This document shows, piece after piece, positions 52,513-61,412 of a stretch of DNA of 64,000 nucleotides (within the stretch, counting starts at the first letter, position 1; every line of letters begins with the position of its first letter). The position numbers were made by a program, and so were the translations under genes. Under the pieces are notes generated by a model. The model searched no databases. It had not been told where the DNA came from and saw only the letters and a program-made list of their open reading frames with translations. This stretch comes from Haloferax marisrubri (lineage in GTDB: Archaea; Halobacteriota; Halobacteria; Halobacteriales; Haloferacaceae), in contig NZ_LOPW02000005.1 of NCBI RefSeq assembly GCF_001469875.2, forward strand, positions 124,001 through 188,000, written 5' to 3'.

Positions 52513-53864
52513 CACTCCACCAGCTGAATCATGTTGCCGTTCCGCGTGACGTGGACGTCGCGACCGAGGGCGTAGCCCTGACTCTCCGCGAGGTCCACGT
52601 ACGGAGCGAAGCCTTTCAGGTTCTGGTGAGCCGGGATGACGTGCTGGGGCTGGAGCGCCTGCAGCATCTCGTAGTGCCCCTCCTCGCGGAGGTGGCCCGA
52701 GACGTGAATCTCGTCGTAGATGCGCGCGCCCTGCATGCGCAGGAGGCGCTCGGACTGGTAGCGCTGGCCCTCGTTCGTCGGCTCCGGGATGACCCGCGCC
52801 GAGAAGATGACCTTGTCGCCGTCGTCAATCTCGTACGGCGTCTCGCCGCGGCCCATGCGGGTGAGCATCGCGCGCGGCTCGCCCTGGTGGCCCGTGACGA
52901 TGGGCAGGTAGTTCTCCTTGCCCTCCTTCATGATTCGCTTGAAGGTGCGGTCGACGGACTTGCGGTGGCCGTACATCCCGAGGTCGTCGGGGAGGTCGAC
53001 GAAGCCGAGGCGCTCGGCGGTGCCGGAGTACTTCTCCATCGAGCGGCCGAGGAGGACCGGCTGGCGGCCGATGTCCTTGGCGAACTCGACGAGCGAGGAG
53101 ACCCGGGAGATGTGCGACGAGAACGTCGTCGCCACGATGCCGCCGTCGTAGTCCTCGACGGAGGTCATCACGTCTTTGAGGTGGCGGCGCGCGACGGACT
53201 CGGAGGGCGTGCGGCCCTTCCGGCCGGCGTTCGTACAGTCTTCGATGTACGCGAGCACGCCGTTGCCCTCGCGACCGATCTCGCGGAAGCGCTTCATGTC
53301 GATGGGGTCTTCGAGGACCGGCGAGTGGTCCATGCGCTTGTCGAGACCGTAGACGACAGCGCCCTCGGGCGTGTGGACGACCGGGTTGATGGCGTCGATG
53401 ATGGAGTGAGTGACGTGGACGAACTCGAGTTCCACGTTACCGGAGTCGCCGATGGACATCGTCTCGCCGGCTTCCATCTTGACGAGGTCGTTGTTGACGT
53501 TGAACTTGTTCTCGCCCTCGATCTGCTGTTTCACCAGTTCGATGGTGAAGGGCGTGGCGACGACGGGGGCGTCGTAGCGGTGGGCGAGCTTGGAGATGGC
53601 ACCGATGTGGTCGAGGTGACCGTGCGTGGGGACGATGGCCTGCACGTCTCCTTCGAGGTCGCTCATGACCCGGTCGTCCGGGATAGCGCCCATGTCGATG
53701 AGGTCGAGGCTGTGCATCTTCTCGGTCTCGACGTTGTCGTGGATGAGGACCTGCGACAGGTTGAGACCCATGTCGAAGACGACGACGTCGTCTCCGGCAC
53801 GGACGGCCGTCATCTGACGGCCGACTTCTTCGTATCCGCCTATGGTTGCGATTTCGATTTCCAT
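52512..53864 (-). CDS. rnj: Ribonuclease J (archaeal aRNase J)
   Basis: 450 residues. A beta-CASP metallo-beta-lactamase: [10 protein letters not shown] near residue 80 binds metal, and the beta-CASP part contains [11 protein letters not shown], followed by the terminal [20 protein letters not shown] and [10 protein letters not shown]. Archaeal RNase J degrades RNA 5' to 3'. Gene order rnj-idsA-gltX is the ancestral archaeal one. Its start is followed upstream by a 380-base gene-free region. Confidence 0.95.
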   Translation of the reverse strand: MEIEIATIGGYEEVGRQMTAVRAGDDVVVFDMGLNLSQVLIHDNVETEKMHSLDLIDMGAIPDDRVMSDLEGDVQAIVPTHGHLDHIGAISKLAHRYDAPVVATPFTIELVKQQIEGENKFNVNNDLVKMEAGETMSIGDSGNVELEFVHVTHSIIDAINPVVHTPEGAVVYGLDKRMDHSPVLEDPIDMKRFREIGREGNGVLAYIEDCTNAGRKGRTPSESVARRHLKDVMTSVEDYDGGIVATTFSSHISRVSSLVEFAKDIGRQPVLLGRSMEKYSGTAERLGFVDLPDDLGMYGHRKSVDRTFKRIMKEGKENYLPIVTGHQGEPRAMLTRMGRGETPYEIDDGDKVIFSARVIPEPTNEGQRYQSERLLRMQGARIYDEIHVSGHLREEGHYEMLQALQPQHVIPAHQNLKGFAPYVDLAESQGYALGRDVHVTRNGNMIQLVE

Positions 53865-54248
53865 GGTTTGTGTGTCTCGATATTCCGAGCATCGAAAGCC
53901 ACGATGTGGCGAAGGTGCTCACGGAAAGACGGGTGTCTGGGGGCCACCGGCCCCGGCGTCTTGCAGCTCGTCGGTCGAATGACCCCGCGTACGAGACGGC
54001 CCGAACCGGTCGATTTGGGCGCGCCCGCACTTACCCGCGGGTTTCTGGTACTGAGTTCTACTCACGGGGGTACTAAAAACTACGTGGGTTCACCGCGCCC
54101 GCACGCTCGGGCCCGTGAGAGAACATCTCGCGTGAGGTGCGGTGTCACCCGGTTCGGCGACGAGTTTGCCCCGGAACGACCGGGGCCGACGGCCATCGCG
54201 TACTGTCGGTCCGGCACATTTAAGACAACTACGAGACGGATTTGATGC
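53865..54248. other. Divergent control region between rnj and lsm
   Basis: 384 bases without a gene. Toward lsm: TATA box CATTTAAGA at 54217-54225. Toward rnj: either GGAATATCG (about 53879-53887, close to the ATG) or a stronger TTTTTAGTA near 54072-54080, which would leave a leader of about 180 bases. A CCGCGGG-containing short inverted repeat lies near 54030. Nothing else recognised. Confidence 0.5.
54217..54225 (+). promoter_or_regulatory. TATA box of lsm
   Basis: CATTTAAGA, 24 bases before the lsm ATG; leaderless transcript expected. Confidence 0.65.
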
Positions 54249-54479
54249 ATGAGCGGCCGACCTCTCGACGTCCTCGAAGCGTCACTCGACGAGCCGGTGA
54301 CGGTTCTCCTCAAGGACGGAAACGCGTACTTCGGCGTCCTCGCTGGTTACGACCAGCACATGAACGTCGTACTTGAAGAAGCGCTGGACGAAGACACCGT
54401 GCCCGGGGATATCGAACTCGAGCAAGTCCAAGACACAACCATTATACGCGGCGATAACGTCGTCACCATCAAAGCATGA
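54249..54479 (+). CDS. lsm: Sm-like RNA-binding protein Lsm
   Basis: 76 residues, archaeal Lsm, forming a heptameric ring that binds U-rich RNA and small RNAs. Sm1 motif [20 protein letters not shown] with the conserved DxHMN ([13 protein letters not shown]) and Sm2 motif [12 protein letters not shown] are both present. It overlaps rpl37e by four bases, an arrangement conserved in archaea and studied in Haloferax. Confidence 0.96.
   Translation: MSGRPLDVLEASLDEPVTVLLKDGNAYFGVLAGYDQHMNVVLEEALDEDTVPGDIELEQVQDTTIIRGDNVVTIKA
54441..54448 (+). promoter_or_regulatory. Possible internal promoter of rpl37e inside lsm
   Basis: ATTATACG lies in the lsm coding region about 28-35 bases before the rpl37e ATG, correct for a leaderless start. 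A separate rpl37e promoter within lsm has been described for Haloferax, as I recall. Confidence 0.5.
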
Positions 54480-54652
54480 CGGGTGCAGGAACCCCCAGCC
54501 AAGGAAAGAAGAACAAGACGACGCACGTCAAGTGCCGTCGCTGCGGCGAGAAGTCCTACCACGTGAAGAAGAAGGTCTGCTCGTCTTGCGGCTTCGGTAA
54601 GTCGAAGAAGCGTCGGAGCTACGCCTGGCAGTCGAAGTCCGGCGACAACTAA
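54476..54652 (+). CDS. rpl37e: 50S ribosomal protein L37e (eL37)
   Basis: 58 residues beginning [20 protein letters not shown] and ending [17 protein letters not shown]. The zinc ribbon C20, C23, C35, C38 ([19 protein letters not shown]) is complete, in contrast to L24e in this window. Overlaps lsm by four bases. A hairpin CTCGCCG-CAGA-CGGCGAG follows 40 bases downstream. Confidence 0.95.
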
Positions 54653-54689
54653 CGACTCTCGACGGTCTCTGACCGTCTCTGTCTTCTCT

Positions 54690-54707
54690 CTCGCCGCAGA
54701 CGGCGAG
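54690..54707 (+). terminator. Hairpin after rpl37e
   Basis: Seven-pair stem CTCGCCG/CGGCGAG with loop CAGA, 38 bases after the rpl37e stop. Preceded by a pyrimidine-rich TCTTCTCTCT. Candidate transcript end. Confidence 0.45.
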
Positions 54708-54945
54708 AACGAACCCGCGTTCCTGACTCCCGGTTCGTTTTCGACCCCGTGACACTCGCTAGCACCGAGTACGGCGTCGCCTCGGCACCCTTGACTCGCG
54801 TTCAGATTCTGTCACCAGTTTCGCTGACCATTCCTACCCGCTGAGCCGTCGCTGTCCTCGCGGGCGACGAGGCCAGCCACGGATGAGTCGGTTCTGTTCT
54901 CGTCTGGTCGCGCGCCATCTCGCAGTCGCCGACTCGAACCGAGTT

Positions 54946-54961
54946 ATGCACTCATGTGCAT
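54946..54961. promoter_or_regulatory. Palindrome upstream of purF
   Basis: ATGCAC-TCAT-GTGCAT, perfect six-base arms, about 50 bases before the purF TATA-like element. The position suits an operator for a purine-responsive regulator; none is known to me. Confidence 0.4.
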
Positions 54962-54976
54962 ATTTCCCGGTTTCGG

Positions 54977-55012
54977 AACCCGTCGTTACTGCATAAGGAC
55001 GGGTTTTTTACC
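54977..55012 (+). promoter_or_regulatory. Hairpin and T-run overlapping the purF promoter
   Basis: AACCCGTC, 13 bases, GACGGGTT, immediately followed by T residues (TTTTTTACC). The eight-pair stem plus T-run looks like an intrinsic terminator or attenuator, yet TTTTTTA is also at TATA distance (about 28 bases) from the purF ATG. It may serve both as a terminator for upstream transcription and as the purF TATA element. Confidence 0.5.
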
Positions 55013-55035
55013 CCCTCGACTCTCTACCATCTTCC

Positions 55036-56517
55036 ATGGTAACTGGGCGGGACGACTCCCACCACCACATCGGCGGACCGACCGAGAAGTGCGGTGTCGT
55101 CGGCGTCGCACTCGGCGGTCGAGACGCCGCACGACCCCTGTACTACTCGCTGTACGCCCTCCAGCATCGGGGCCAAGAGTCCGCAGGCATCGTCACCCAC
55201 GACGGGTTCCAACAGCACAGTCACGTCCAGATGGGTCTCGTCGGCGACGCGTTCGACGCCGACGACCTCGACGGCCTGAAGGGCGAGGCCGGCATCGGTC
55301 ACGTCCGCTACCCCACCGCGGGCGACGTGTCGAAGTCGTGCGCCCAGCCGTTCGCCGTCTCCTTCAAGTCGGGGTCGCTCGGCCTCGCGCACAACGGCAA
55401 CCTCGTCAACGCCGACGAACTCCGCGACGAACTGGAGAACTTCGGTCACGCGTTCACCTCCACGGGCGACACCGAGGTCATCGCCCACGACCTCGCGCGC
55501 AACCTCCTCGAAGAGGACCTCGTCCGCGCTGTCAAGCGGACCATGGAGCGCATCCACGGCTCGTACGCGCTCACCATCATGCACGACGAGACGGTCCTCG
55601 GCGTGCGCGACCCCGAAGGAAATCGTCCGCTCTGCATCGGGAAACTCGACGACGGCTACGTGCTCGCCTCCGAGTCGGCCGCCATCGACACGCTCGACGG
55701 CGAACTCGTCCGCGACGTGAAACCGGGCGAACTCGTCGTCCTCGACCCCGACGGAAGCGGCTTCGACTCGTATCAACTGGTCGAACGCGACAACACGGCC
55801 CACTGCTTTTTCGAACACATCTACTTCGCCCGCCCGGACTCCGTGATGAACGACACGCTCGTCTACGAGGTCCGCCGCGGACTCGGCCGGAAACTCTGGG
55901 AGGAAAACGGCGTCGACACCGACGTTGTCATGCCCGTCCCCGACTCGGGCCGCGCGTTCGCCTCCGGCTACGCCGAGGCCGCACAGGAAGACGACGCGAC
56001 CGTCGAGTTCGCCGAGGGGCTGATGAAGAACCGCTACGTCGGCCGGACGTTCATCATGCCGACCCAAGACGAGCGCGAGCGCGCCGTCCGCCTGAAGCTC
56101 AACCCCATCAAGAGCACCGTCGAGGGCAAGTCCGTGACGCTCATCGACGACAGCATCGTCCGCGGGACGACCTCGAATCAGCTCGTGCAACTGCTGTACG
56201 ACGCCGGCGCGACCGAGGTGCACATGCGCATCGGCGCGCCGCCCATCGTCGCGCCCTGCTACATGGGTATCAACATGGCCACCCGCGAGGAACTCATCGC
56301 CTCGGACAAGTCCGTCGAGGAGGTCCGCGACACCATCGACGCCGACAGCCTCGGCTACCTCTCTATCGACGCCGTCGCCGAGGTGCTCGAAAAGTCCCGC
56401 GCCGACCTCTGTCTCGGTTGCGTCACCGGCGAGTACCCCTACGACATCGACGGCGAGGAGACCGACCGCGACGTGAGTCGTCCCGTGGTCGGTGCCGAAG
56501 CGCCGCTGAGCGACTGA
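55036..56517 (+). CDS. purF: Amidophosphoribosyltransferase
   Basis: 493 residues, first committed step of purine synthesis: PRPP plus glutamine gives phosphoribosylamine. The nucleophile is C19 (EKCGVVGVALGG) after an 18-residue leader that must be removed for activity. The PRTase site is TLIDDSIVRGTTSNQLV near residue 373. Cysteines in AHCFFEHIYFARPD, IVAPCYMGIN and DLCLGCVTGEYPY match the Bacillus-type 4Fe-4S ligands, so the enzyme should be oxygen-sensitive. Expressed from its own promoter as a single gene. Confidence 0.96.
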   Translation: MVTGRDDSHHHIGGPTEKCGVVGVALGGRDAARPLYYSLYALQHRGQESAGIVTHDGFQQHSHVQMGLVGDAFDADDLDGLKGEAGIGHVRYPTAGDVSKSCAQPFAVSFKSGSLGLAHNGNLVNADELRDELENFGHAFTSTGDTEVIAHDLARNLLEEDLVRAVKRTMERIHGSYALTIMHDETVLGVRDPEGNRPLCIGKLDDGYVLASESAAIDTLDGELVRDVKPGELVVLDPDGSGFDSYQLVERDNTAHCFFEHIYFARPDSVMNDTLVYEVRRGLGRKLWEENGVDTDVVMPVPDSGRAFASGYAEAAQEDDATVEFAEGLMKNRYVGRTFIMPTQDERERAVRLKLNPIKSTVEGKSVTLIDDSIVRGTTSNQLVQLLYDAGATEVHMRIGAPPIVAPCYMGINMATREELIASDKSVEEVRDTIDADSLGYLSIDAVAEVLEKSRADLCLGCVTGEYPYDIDGEETDRDVSRPVVGAEAPLSD

Positions 56518-56853
56518 GTCTCACCCGTTTCGTCCCCCCGACCTATCGCTTCGTCTGACAGTCACCGTGAGCCTCGATAGCATAGTCAACGCGGCCTTTC
56601 TTTTCTCTCGCGCCCGTGGTTCGAACTGTACTCCGACTCGCCGAGGACCGGGTTGCGAGCGGAGTACGGAGTGCGAATCGACGGGGCGGTGGAACGCCGC
56701 GGGAGGGCCCGCACGCCCCGTCTCTGTGACCTGCCGGTCGCACCACGTACTACCGCCCGTCCGAACCAACGGCCCTCGGGCCGCGCCCCGCCGCGGGCGT
56801 CGGACGGGTACTCCCTTTGAACGCCGGAGCGGCGGCGCTCGCCGACTCCCGGC
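56518..56853. other. Gene-free region after purF
   Basis: 336 bases of GC-rich DNA between convergent genes. A pyrimidine-rich CCTTTCTTTTCTCTC at about 56595-56609 could end the purF transcript. I see no gene, RNA or repeat that I can support. Confidence 0.5.
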
Positions 56854-57414
56854 TCAGTAGACGACGTAGAGGAGGACGTAGACGACGTTTCCGAGGACGA
56901 ACGAGACGAGCCATAGCGACGCGGCGACCCGGCCGAACCGCGCGTGTTCGGTGCCGAAGACTTCGGTTATCGGTCGCGTCAGCGCCAACAGCAGGACGTA
57001 GTAGACGACGGGGACGCAGACGACGGCGAGGAGGATGTGAATCGCCAGCGTCGGGAGGTAGACGAACTGGTAGACTGCGTCGGGGCCGGGGAACTCGGCG
57101 GTCCCCTGGACGACGACCTTGTAGAGATAGAGGACGAGGAACGTCGCGAAGAGGAGGAACGACGTGAGCATCATACGCCGGTGGCGCTCGAGTTCGCCGC
57201 GGCGGACGAACCGGACGCCGGCGAGGATGGTGACGATGGCGACGGTGCTGATGACCGCGTTCACGTGCGGAATCGCGTTCAGCAGGGCCTCCGACGCGGT
57301 CGGAATCGCGGCGCGGGGAATCGCGCCGAGCGCCGCGCCGAAGACGAGCGCGAGCGACAGCACCGAGAGGAGAGCGGTCAGTCCGCGGACGTGGTCGCGT
57401 GCTCGGAACTCCAT
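56854..57414 (-). CDS. DUF420-family membrane protein
   Basis: 186 residues with five hydrophobic helices. His residues lie in IPHVNAVISTVAIVTI, RRGELERHRRMMLTSFLLFA and LPTLAIHILLAVVCVPVVYY, the arrangement typical of DUF420, a family linked to cytochrome oxidase and heme biology (CtaM-like). The ATG at 57414 gives MEFRARDHVRG. Convergent with purF. A role in oxidase assembly is inference from the family. Confidence 0.85.
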   Translation of the reverse strand: MEFRARDHVRGLTALLSVLSLALVFGAALGAIPRAAIPTASEALLNAIPHVNAVISTVAIVTILAGVRFVRRGELERHRRMMLTSFLLFATFLVLYLYKVVVQGTAEFPGPDAVYQFVYLPTLAIHILLAVVCVPVVYYVLLLALTRPITEVFGTEHARFGRVAASLWLVSFVLGNVVYVLLYVVY

Positions 57415-57512
57415 AGGCGTACCCCGGTGCCGCGAGGCCAAAATCGTTCGGTCGCCCGCCCGCGGTACGGCGCCTGCAAACGCCCGACATTGCCGAGTCG
57501 AAAGGAAAGTCA

Positions 57513-57520
57513 TTTAAATT
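57513..57520 (+). promoter_or_regulatory. TATA box of tRNA-Leu(GAG)
   Basis: TTTAAATT, about 40 bases before the mature tRNA 5' end, leaving a short precursor leader. Confidence 0.65.
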
Positions 57521-57557
57521 ACCACGGGGTAAACGAGAGTGCAGTAAGACACAGCGA

Positions 57558-57642
57558 GCGTGGGTAGCCAAGCCAGGCCAACGGCGCAGCGTTGAGGGCG
57601 CTGTCCTGTAGAGGTCCGCCGGTTCAAATCCGGTCCCACGCA
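57558..57642 (+). tRNA. tRNA-Leu(GAG)
   Basis: 85 bases, class II. Acceptor GCGTGGG pairs with CCCACGC, discriminator A. Anticodon stem CAGCG/CGCTG with loop TTGAGGG, anticodon GAG, reading CTC and CTT. Very similar in body to tRNA-Leu(CAG) at 5601. T arm GGTTCAAATC. No intron, no encoded CCA. Confidence 0.95.
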
Positions 57643-57654
57643 TCGCAAGATGCA

Positions 57655-57731
57655 GGTGACGTCCCTACACGGACATCACCCACGCACAATCCTTCCACGA
57701 AACTACACCCCAGAGAGGAACACCTCTCTGG
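57655..57731 (+). terminator. Two hairpins downstream of tRNA-Leu(GAG)
   Basis: First hairpin: GGTGACGTCC/GGACATCACC with loop CTACAC and one mismatch (57655-57680). Second: a perfect nine-pair stem CCAGAGAGG/CCTCTCTGG with loop AACA (57710-57731), followed by ATTTCTCT. The second may terminate tRNA transcription. A third weaker stem GGTGA/TCACC lies at 57752-57780. Confidence 0.5.
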
Positions 57732-57860
57732 ATTTCTCTGACCCGCTTGCCGGTGAGATGCGTCTCGCTCGCGATTCACCGCTCTGAGCGCCTCGTTATT
57801 TACCGGTCAGCGGCCGTGCCGACTCCGGATTCGAGCACCGGCGTCAGCGCCGTGCCGCGA

Positions 57861-57868
57861 GTTTAAAA
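57861..57868 (+). promoter_or_regulatory. TATA box of the MBF1-like gene
   Basis: TTTAAAAG, 23 bases before the ATG at 57892; leaderless transcript expected. Confidence 0.6.
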
Positions 57869-57891
57869 GGGTCGAACGAGTAACACGGGGC

Positions 57892-58413
57892 ATGGCCAAG
57901 TACTCGACCAACCGGGGCGGTGGTGGCGGCGACGGCGACAGTTGCGAACTCTGCGGTCGCAGCACCGCGAAGCTCCGGCGTGCGAACGTGGCCGGCGCGG
58001 ACCTGCTCGTCTGCCCGGACTGCGCGCCGCACGGCGAGAACCGCCACGCGGACCGAAAGAGCGAGTCGACCGACGCCTCGCGCGACGGTTCCGAGCGGAA
58101 CCGCAAGAAACGCGCCGCCCAGCGGACGGCCAAGATGTACGACAGCGCGAAAGGGGACTCCAAACACTGGGAGGAGAAGGGAACGAACTACGAGAAAGAC
58201 CGGCTTCCCTACCTCGTCTCCGGCTACGGCGGCGTCGTCGAGTCCGCCCGGCAGGACGCCGGCCTCCAACTCGCCGACCTCGCCGACGAACTCGACCTCG
58301 ACGAGAAGCAACTGCTCGCCATCGAGCAGGGCCGCGCCACCCGGGCGAACGTCGGCGGCTCGGCCATCCGCGCCCTCGAAGAGCGACTCGACGTGACCCT
58401 CGTCGACGAGTAG
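57892..58413 (+). CDS. Multiprotein bridging factor 1-like protein
   Basis: 173 residues (archaeal MBF1 / TIGR00270-type). An N-terminal zinc ribbon C18, C21, C41, C44 (CELCG and CPDC) is followed by a Lys/Arg/Ser-rich linker. A C-terminal Cro/C1-type helix-turn-helix begins near residue 115 (VESARQDAGLQLADLADELDLDEKQL). In eukaryotes MBF1 bridges activators and TBP and acts at stalled ribosomes; in archaea it is ribosome-associated. A glycine run near the N-terminus is odd but harmless. Confidence 0.9.
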   Translation: MAKYSTNRGGGGGDGDSCELCGRSTAKLRRANVAGADLLVCPDCAPHGENRHADRKSESTDASRDGSERNRKKRAAQRTAKMYDSAKGDSKHWEEKGTNYEKDRLPYLVSGYGGVVESARQDAGLQLADLADELDLDEKQLLAIEQGRATRANVGGSAIRALEERLDVTLVDE

Positions 58414-58448
58414 CACGATTTTTCTCGGTCGGGCGTCTCGACGCGCAT

Positions 58449-59639
58449 ATGTCCGACTCACTCGCACCCGAGTCCCCGACGGTCCGGGCGTTCGACGCGA
58501 CGGTGACGCGCGTCGACGGTCGGTCGGTCGTTCTCGACGAGACGTACTTCTACCCCGAAGGCGGCGGTCAGCCCGCGGACCGGGGCGTTCTCGGCGGCGT
58601 CGACGTCGAACACGTCCGCACGGACGCCGACGGCGCGGTCGTCCACGACCTCGCGGCCGACCCCGACTTCGCCGCTGGCGACGAGGTGACCGGCGTCGTC
58701 GACGACGACTTCCGGACGTACTGCATGCGGGCGCACACCGCGAGTCACGTTCTCTACGGCGCGGGTCGCCGCATCTTCGACGACCTCGGCTACGGCGGCT
58801 TCGACATCTCCGCGGAGAAGGTCCGCGTCGACTTCGAAACCTCGACCGAGGTCGACGACGACGCGCTCGTCGAACTGGAGCGCCTCGTCAATCGAGCGGT
58901 GTGGAACAGCCGCGAGGTGTCGTGGGAGGAGATACCCGTCGCGGACGCCCGCGAGCGCGAGGAGATCGCGTTCAACGTCAAGACCGAGGAGGGCGTCTTC
59001 GCCGACTCCGAGTCGGTGCGGGTCGTCTCAATCGACGGTTGGGACTGGGCGGCCTGCGGCGGGACGCACGTTTCGAACACCGTCGAAATCGGGCCGGTCG
59101 AGGTGCTCGACCGGTCGAACCCCGGCGAGGGACTCACCCGCGTCGAGTTCGCGGTCGGCGCCTCGGCCATCGACCGCCGCGCCGCAGTCCGCGGGTCCGC
59201 CTACGAGGCCGCCCGAGCGCTCGGGACGAACCTCGACGGCCTCGGAGAGTCAGCCGCCACCGCCGCGGCCGCGCGCGAAGAACTGGAGTCCGAACTCGCC
59301 GACCTCAAGTCCGAGGTACTGCGCTCCCGACTCGCGGACTTCGAGACGGTCGAACGCGACGGGCTGACGTGGAAAGTCGGTGCAGTCTCGGGCTTCGACG
59401 CGAACGAGGTCGGCGACGCGGCCAAGGAGGCCCGCGACGGTGCGGACGTGCTCGTCGCCGTCGGCGAGTCCGACGCGCCGTTCGTCGTCGTCGCCAGCGC
59501 CGGCGACGCGGCCGCCGGCGACGTCGTCGCCGAGGTGACAGACGAGTTCGGTGGGGGCGGCGGCGGGGGACCGACGTTCGCGCAGGGCGGCGGCCTCGGC
59601 GCACCGGCCGACGAGGTGCTGGCGTACTTACGCGACTGA
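58449..59639 (+). CDS. alaX: Alanyl-tRNA editing protein AlaX, long form
   Basis: 396 residues, stand-alone homologue of the AlaRS editing domain plus C-terminal region. Zinc and catalytic ligands: H96 and H100 in RAHTASHVLYGA and C203/H207 in ACGGTHVSNT. A coiled segment (about 260-290) and a DHHA1-like end with FGGGGGGGPTFAQGG complete it. Hydrolyses Ser- or Gly-tRNA(Ala) made in error. 35 bases after the MBF1-like gene on the same strand, so possibly cotranscribed. Confidence 0.92.
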   Translation: MSDSLAPESPTVRAFDATVTRVDGRSVVLDETYFYPEGGGQPADRGVLGGVDVEHVRTDADGAVVHDLAADPDFAAGDEVTGVVDDDFRTYCMRAHTASHVLYGAGRRIFDDLGYGGFDISAEKVRVDFETSTEVDDDALVELERLVNRAVWNSREVSWEEIPVADAREREEIAFNVKTEEGVFADSESVRVVSIDGWDWAACGGTHVSNTVEIGPVEVLDRSNPGEGLTRVEFAVGASAIDRRAAVRGSAYEAARALGTNLDGLGESAATAAAAREELESELADLKSEVLRSRLADFETVERDGLTWKVGAVSGFDANEVGDAAKEARDGADVLVAVGESDAPFVVVASAGDAAAGDVVAEVTDEFGGGGGGGPTFAQGGGLGAPADEVLAYLRD

Positions 59640-59738
59640 GTGGAGTCCCGCAGAGCGGGCGAGACTGTGGCGTGCTGACGCCCGACGGACGACCGGCAGT
59701 TCAATCATCTTTTTCAATGATGGTCCGTACTCATCACC

Positions 59739-60884
59739 ATGGAAACCGTAGGGTCTGCCACGGGTCTGACCGACGAGCAACGGGCCATCCGCGACGTGGT
59801 CCACGAGTTCGCCGTCGAGGAGATTCGCCCGACCGCGCGCGAGGCCGACGAGACGGAGACGTTCCCCGAGGACGTGTGGGACGGCCTCGCCGAACTCGAC
59901 CTGACCGGGCTGACCGTCCCCGAGGAGTACGGCGGGTTCGGTGCCGACCGCGCCACCTACGCCGTCGTCAACGAGGAGGTCGCCTACGGCCAACTCGCCG
60001 TCGCCACCGCGCTCTCCGTGCACTGTCTCGCCACCGAGTGCATCGCCGAGTTCGCCACCGAAGAGCAGAAAGAGACGTGGCTCCCGGAGATGGCCCGCGG
60101 CCGGCCGGTCGGTATGTTCGGCCTCTCCGAGCCGGACGCCGGGTCGAACCCCGCGGAGATGTCGACGGTTGCCCGACGAGAGGGCGACGAGTACGTCATC
60201 AACGGGAAAAAGCAGTGGATAACGAACGGCCAGCGCGGCGGCGTCTGCATCCTCTTCGCCAAGACCGACCCGGACGACCCGTCGTCGGTCACGCAGTTCC
60301 TCGTCCCGAAGGAGGCCGGCTACGAGGTCGGGAAGAAAGAGGAGAAACTCGGCCTCCGCGCGTCCGACACGACAGCGCTCATCTTCGACGACGTGCGTAT
60401 CCCGGCCGAAAACCGACTCACCGAGGAGGGTAAGGGCCTCTCAGCGGCCTTCCGAATCCTGACCGGCGGCCGCATCGGCATCGCCTCGCAGGCCGTGGGA
60501 CTCGCGCAGGCCGCACTCGACGACGCCATCGACTACGCGAACGAGCGCGAGCAGTTCGACAAGCCCATCTCGAAGATTCAGGCGATTCGCCACAAAATCG
60601 CCGACATGGGCACGCAGGTCCACGCCTCGCGGATGCTCGTCCGCGAGGCCGCCCGCGTCGCCGACGCCGGCGACGACCCGCGGACCGCGGCGTCCATCGC
60701 GAAGTACTTCGCCAGCGAGGCCGCGGTCGACGTGACCAACGAGGCCGTGCAGGTCCACGGCGGCTACGGCTACACCACCGACTTCGACGTGGAGCGCTAC
60801 TACCGCGACTCGAAGATTACGACCATCTACGAGGGGACCAGCGAGATTCAAAAGGAGATTATCGCGCGGTCGCTCCTCGACTGA
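59739..60884 (+). CDS. acd: Acyl-CoA dehydrogenase
   Basis: 381 residues, FAD-dependent, standard length. Features: GLTVPEEYGGFGADRATYAV, GLSEPDAGSNPAEMSTVARR, KQWITNGQRGG, and the C-terminal YGYTTDFDVERYYRDSKI with the catalytic Glu in IYEGTSEIQKEII. Oxidises an acyl-CoA at the alpha-beta bond and delivers electrons to ETF, which is encoded 13 kb away (etfAB-fixC). The chain-length preference cannot be read from sequence. Confidence 0.95.
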   Translation: METVGSATGLTDEQRAIRDVVHEFAVEEIRPTAREADETETFPEDVWDGLAELDLTGLTVPEEYGGFGADRATYAVVNEEVAYGQLAVATALSVHCLATECIAEFATEEQKETWLPEMARGRPVGMFGLSEPDAGSNPAEMSTVARREGDEYVINGKKQWITNGQRGGVCILFAKTDPDDPSSVTQFLVPKEAGYEVGKKEEKLGLRASDTTALIFDDVRIPAENRLTEEGKGLSAAFRILTGGRIGIASQAVGLAQAALDDAIDYANEREQFDKPISKIQAIRHKIADMGTQVHASRMLVREAARVADAGDDPRTAASIAKYFASEAAVDVTNEAVQVHGGYGYTTDFDVERYYRDSKITTIYEGTSEIQKEIIARSLLD

Positions 60885-60901
60885 ACGGGCGAACCGGCCT
60901 C

Positions 60902-60907
60902 TTTTTT
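60902..60907. terminator. T6 run after acyl-CoA dehydrogenase
   Basis: TTTTTT 17 bases after the stop codon, in the gap to a convergent gene. Confidence 0.4.
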
Positions 60908-60923
60908 CAGCCAGTCGAGTCGC

Positions 60924-61337
60924 TTACGGACTCCGGGCGAGCGTCGGCAGCCCTCGCTCGCGGACCACGTCGACGCCGGCGACGCCCGCGAGGAGGAGAC
61001 ACCCGACGAGCGTCACCCACGCGCCGACCGCAGAGACGAACGTCTCGTCCCACAACTGGATGAACCGCAGGACTGCGACGGTCCCGACGACGCCGACGAC
61101 GAGTTCCGCGCGCCGGGAGCGCCGTCCGGCGAGCGCGGCCACGGAGAGCAGGACCACCGTCGGGAGGAGGACGACGCCGTGGGCGAGTTCCAGCCCGTTT
61201 CCCATCCCGCCGTAGTAGACGGAGATGACCGGACCCTCGTGGGCCGGGTCGACCTGTATCCACGGGAGGAAGACGCCGACCGCGACGACGAGCGACGGGA
61301 GGACGGGGGCGAGACGTTCGCGGAGCGGGAATTCCAT
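60924..61337 (-). CDS. Four-helix membrane protein, unknown function
   Basis: 137 residues with four hydrophobic helices. The loop after the first, LPWIQVDPAHEGPVISVYYGGMGNGLELAHG, recalls small haloarchaeal membrane proteins with an outward-facing PW motif. No family recognised with confidence. Convergent with the acyl-CoA dehydrogenase gene and divergent from the HAD gene. Confidence 0.68.
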   Translation of the reverse strand: MEFPLRERLAPVLPSLVVAVGVFLPWIQVDPAHEGPVISVYYGGMGNGLELAHGVVLLPTVVLLSVAALAGRRSRRAELVVGVVGTVAVLRFIQLWDETFVSAVGAWVTLVGCLLLAGVAGVDVVRERGLPTLARSP

Positions 61338-61412
61338 ACCGGAGGCGACGCCGGTTTTCGGTATAGGCCTTCTCCCGAAGCGTCTTTTCCCCGCGGTGCC
61401 CTACTGCGGGCA

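Larger units (their letters stand above)
54653..55035. other. Gene-free region between rpl37e and purF
   Basis: 383 bases. It holds ACGGT/ACCGT (54662-54676) and the hairpin CTCGCCG-CAGA-CGGCGAG (54690-54707), probably the end of the lsm-rpl37e transcript. Near purF it holds the palindrome at 54946 and the hairpin plus T-run at 54977. The middle (54710-54940) shows nothing I can interpret. Confidence 0.6.
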
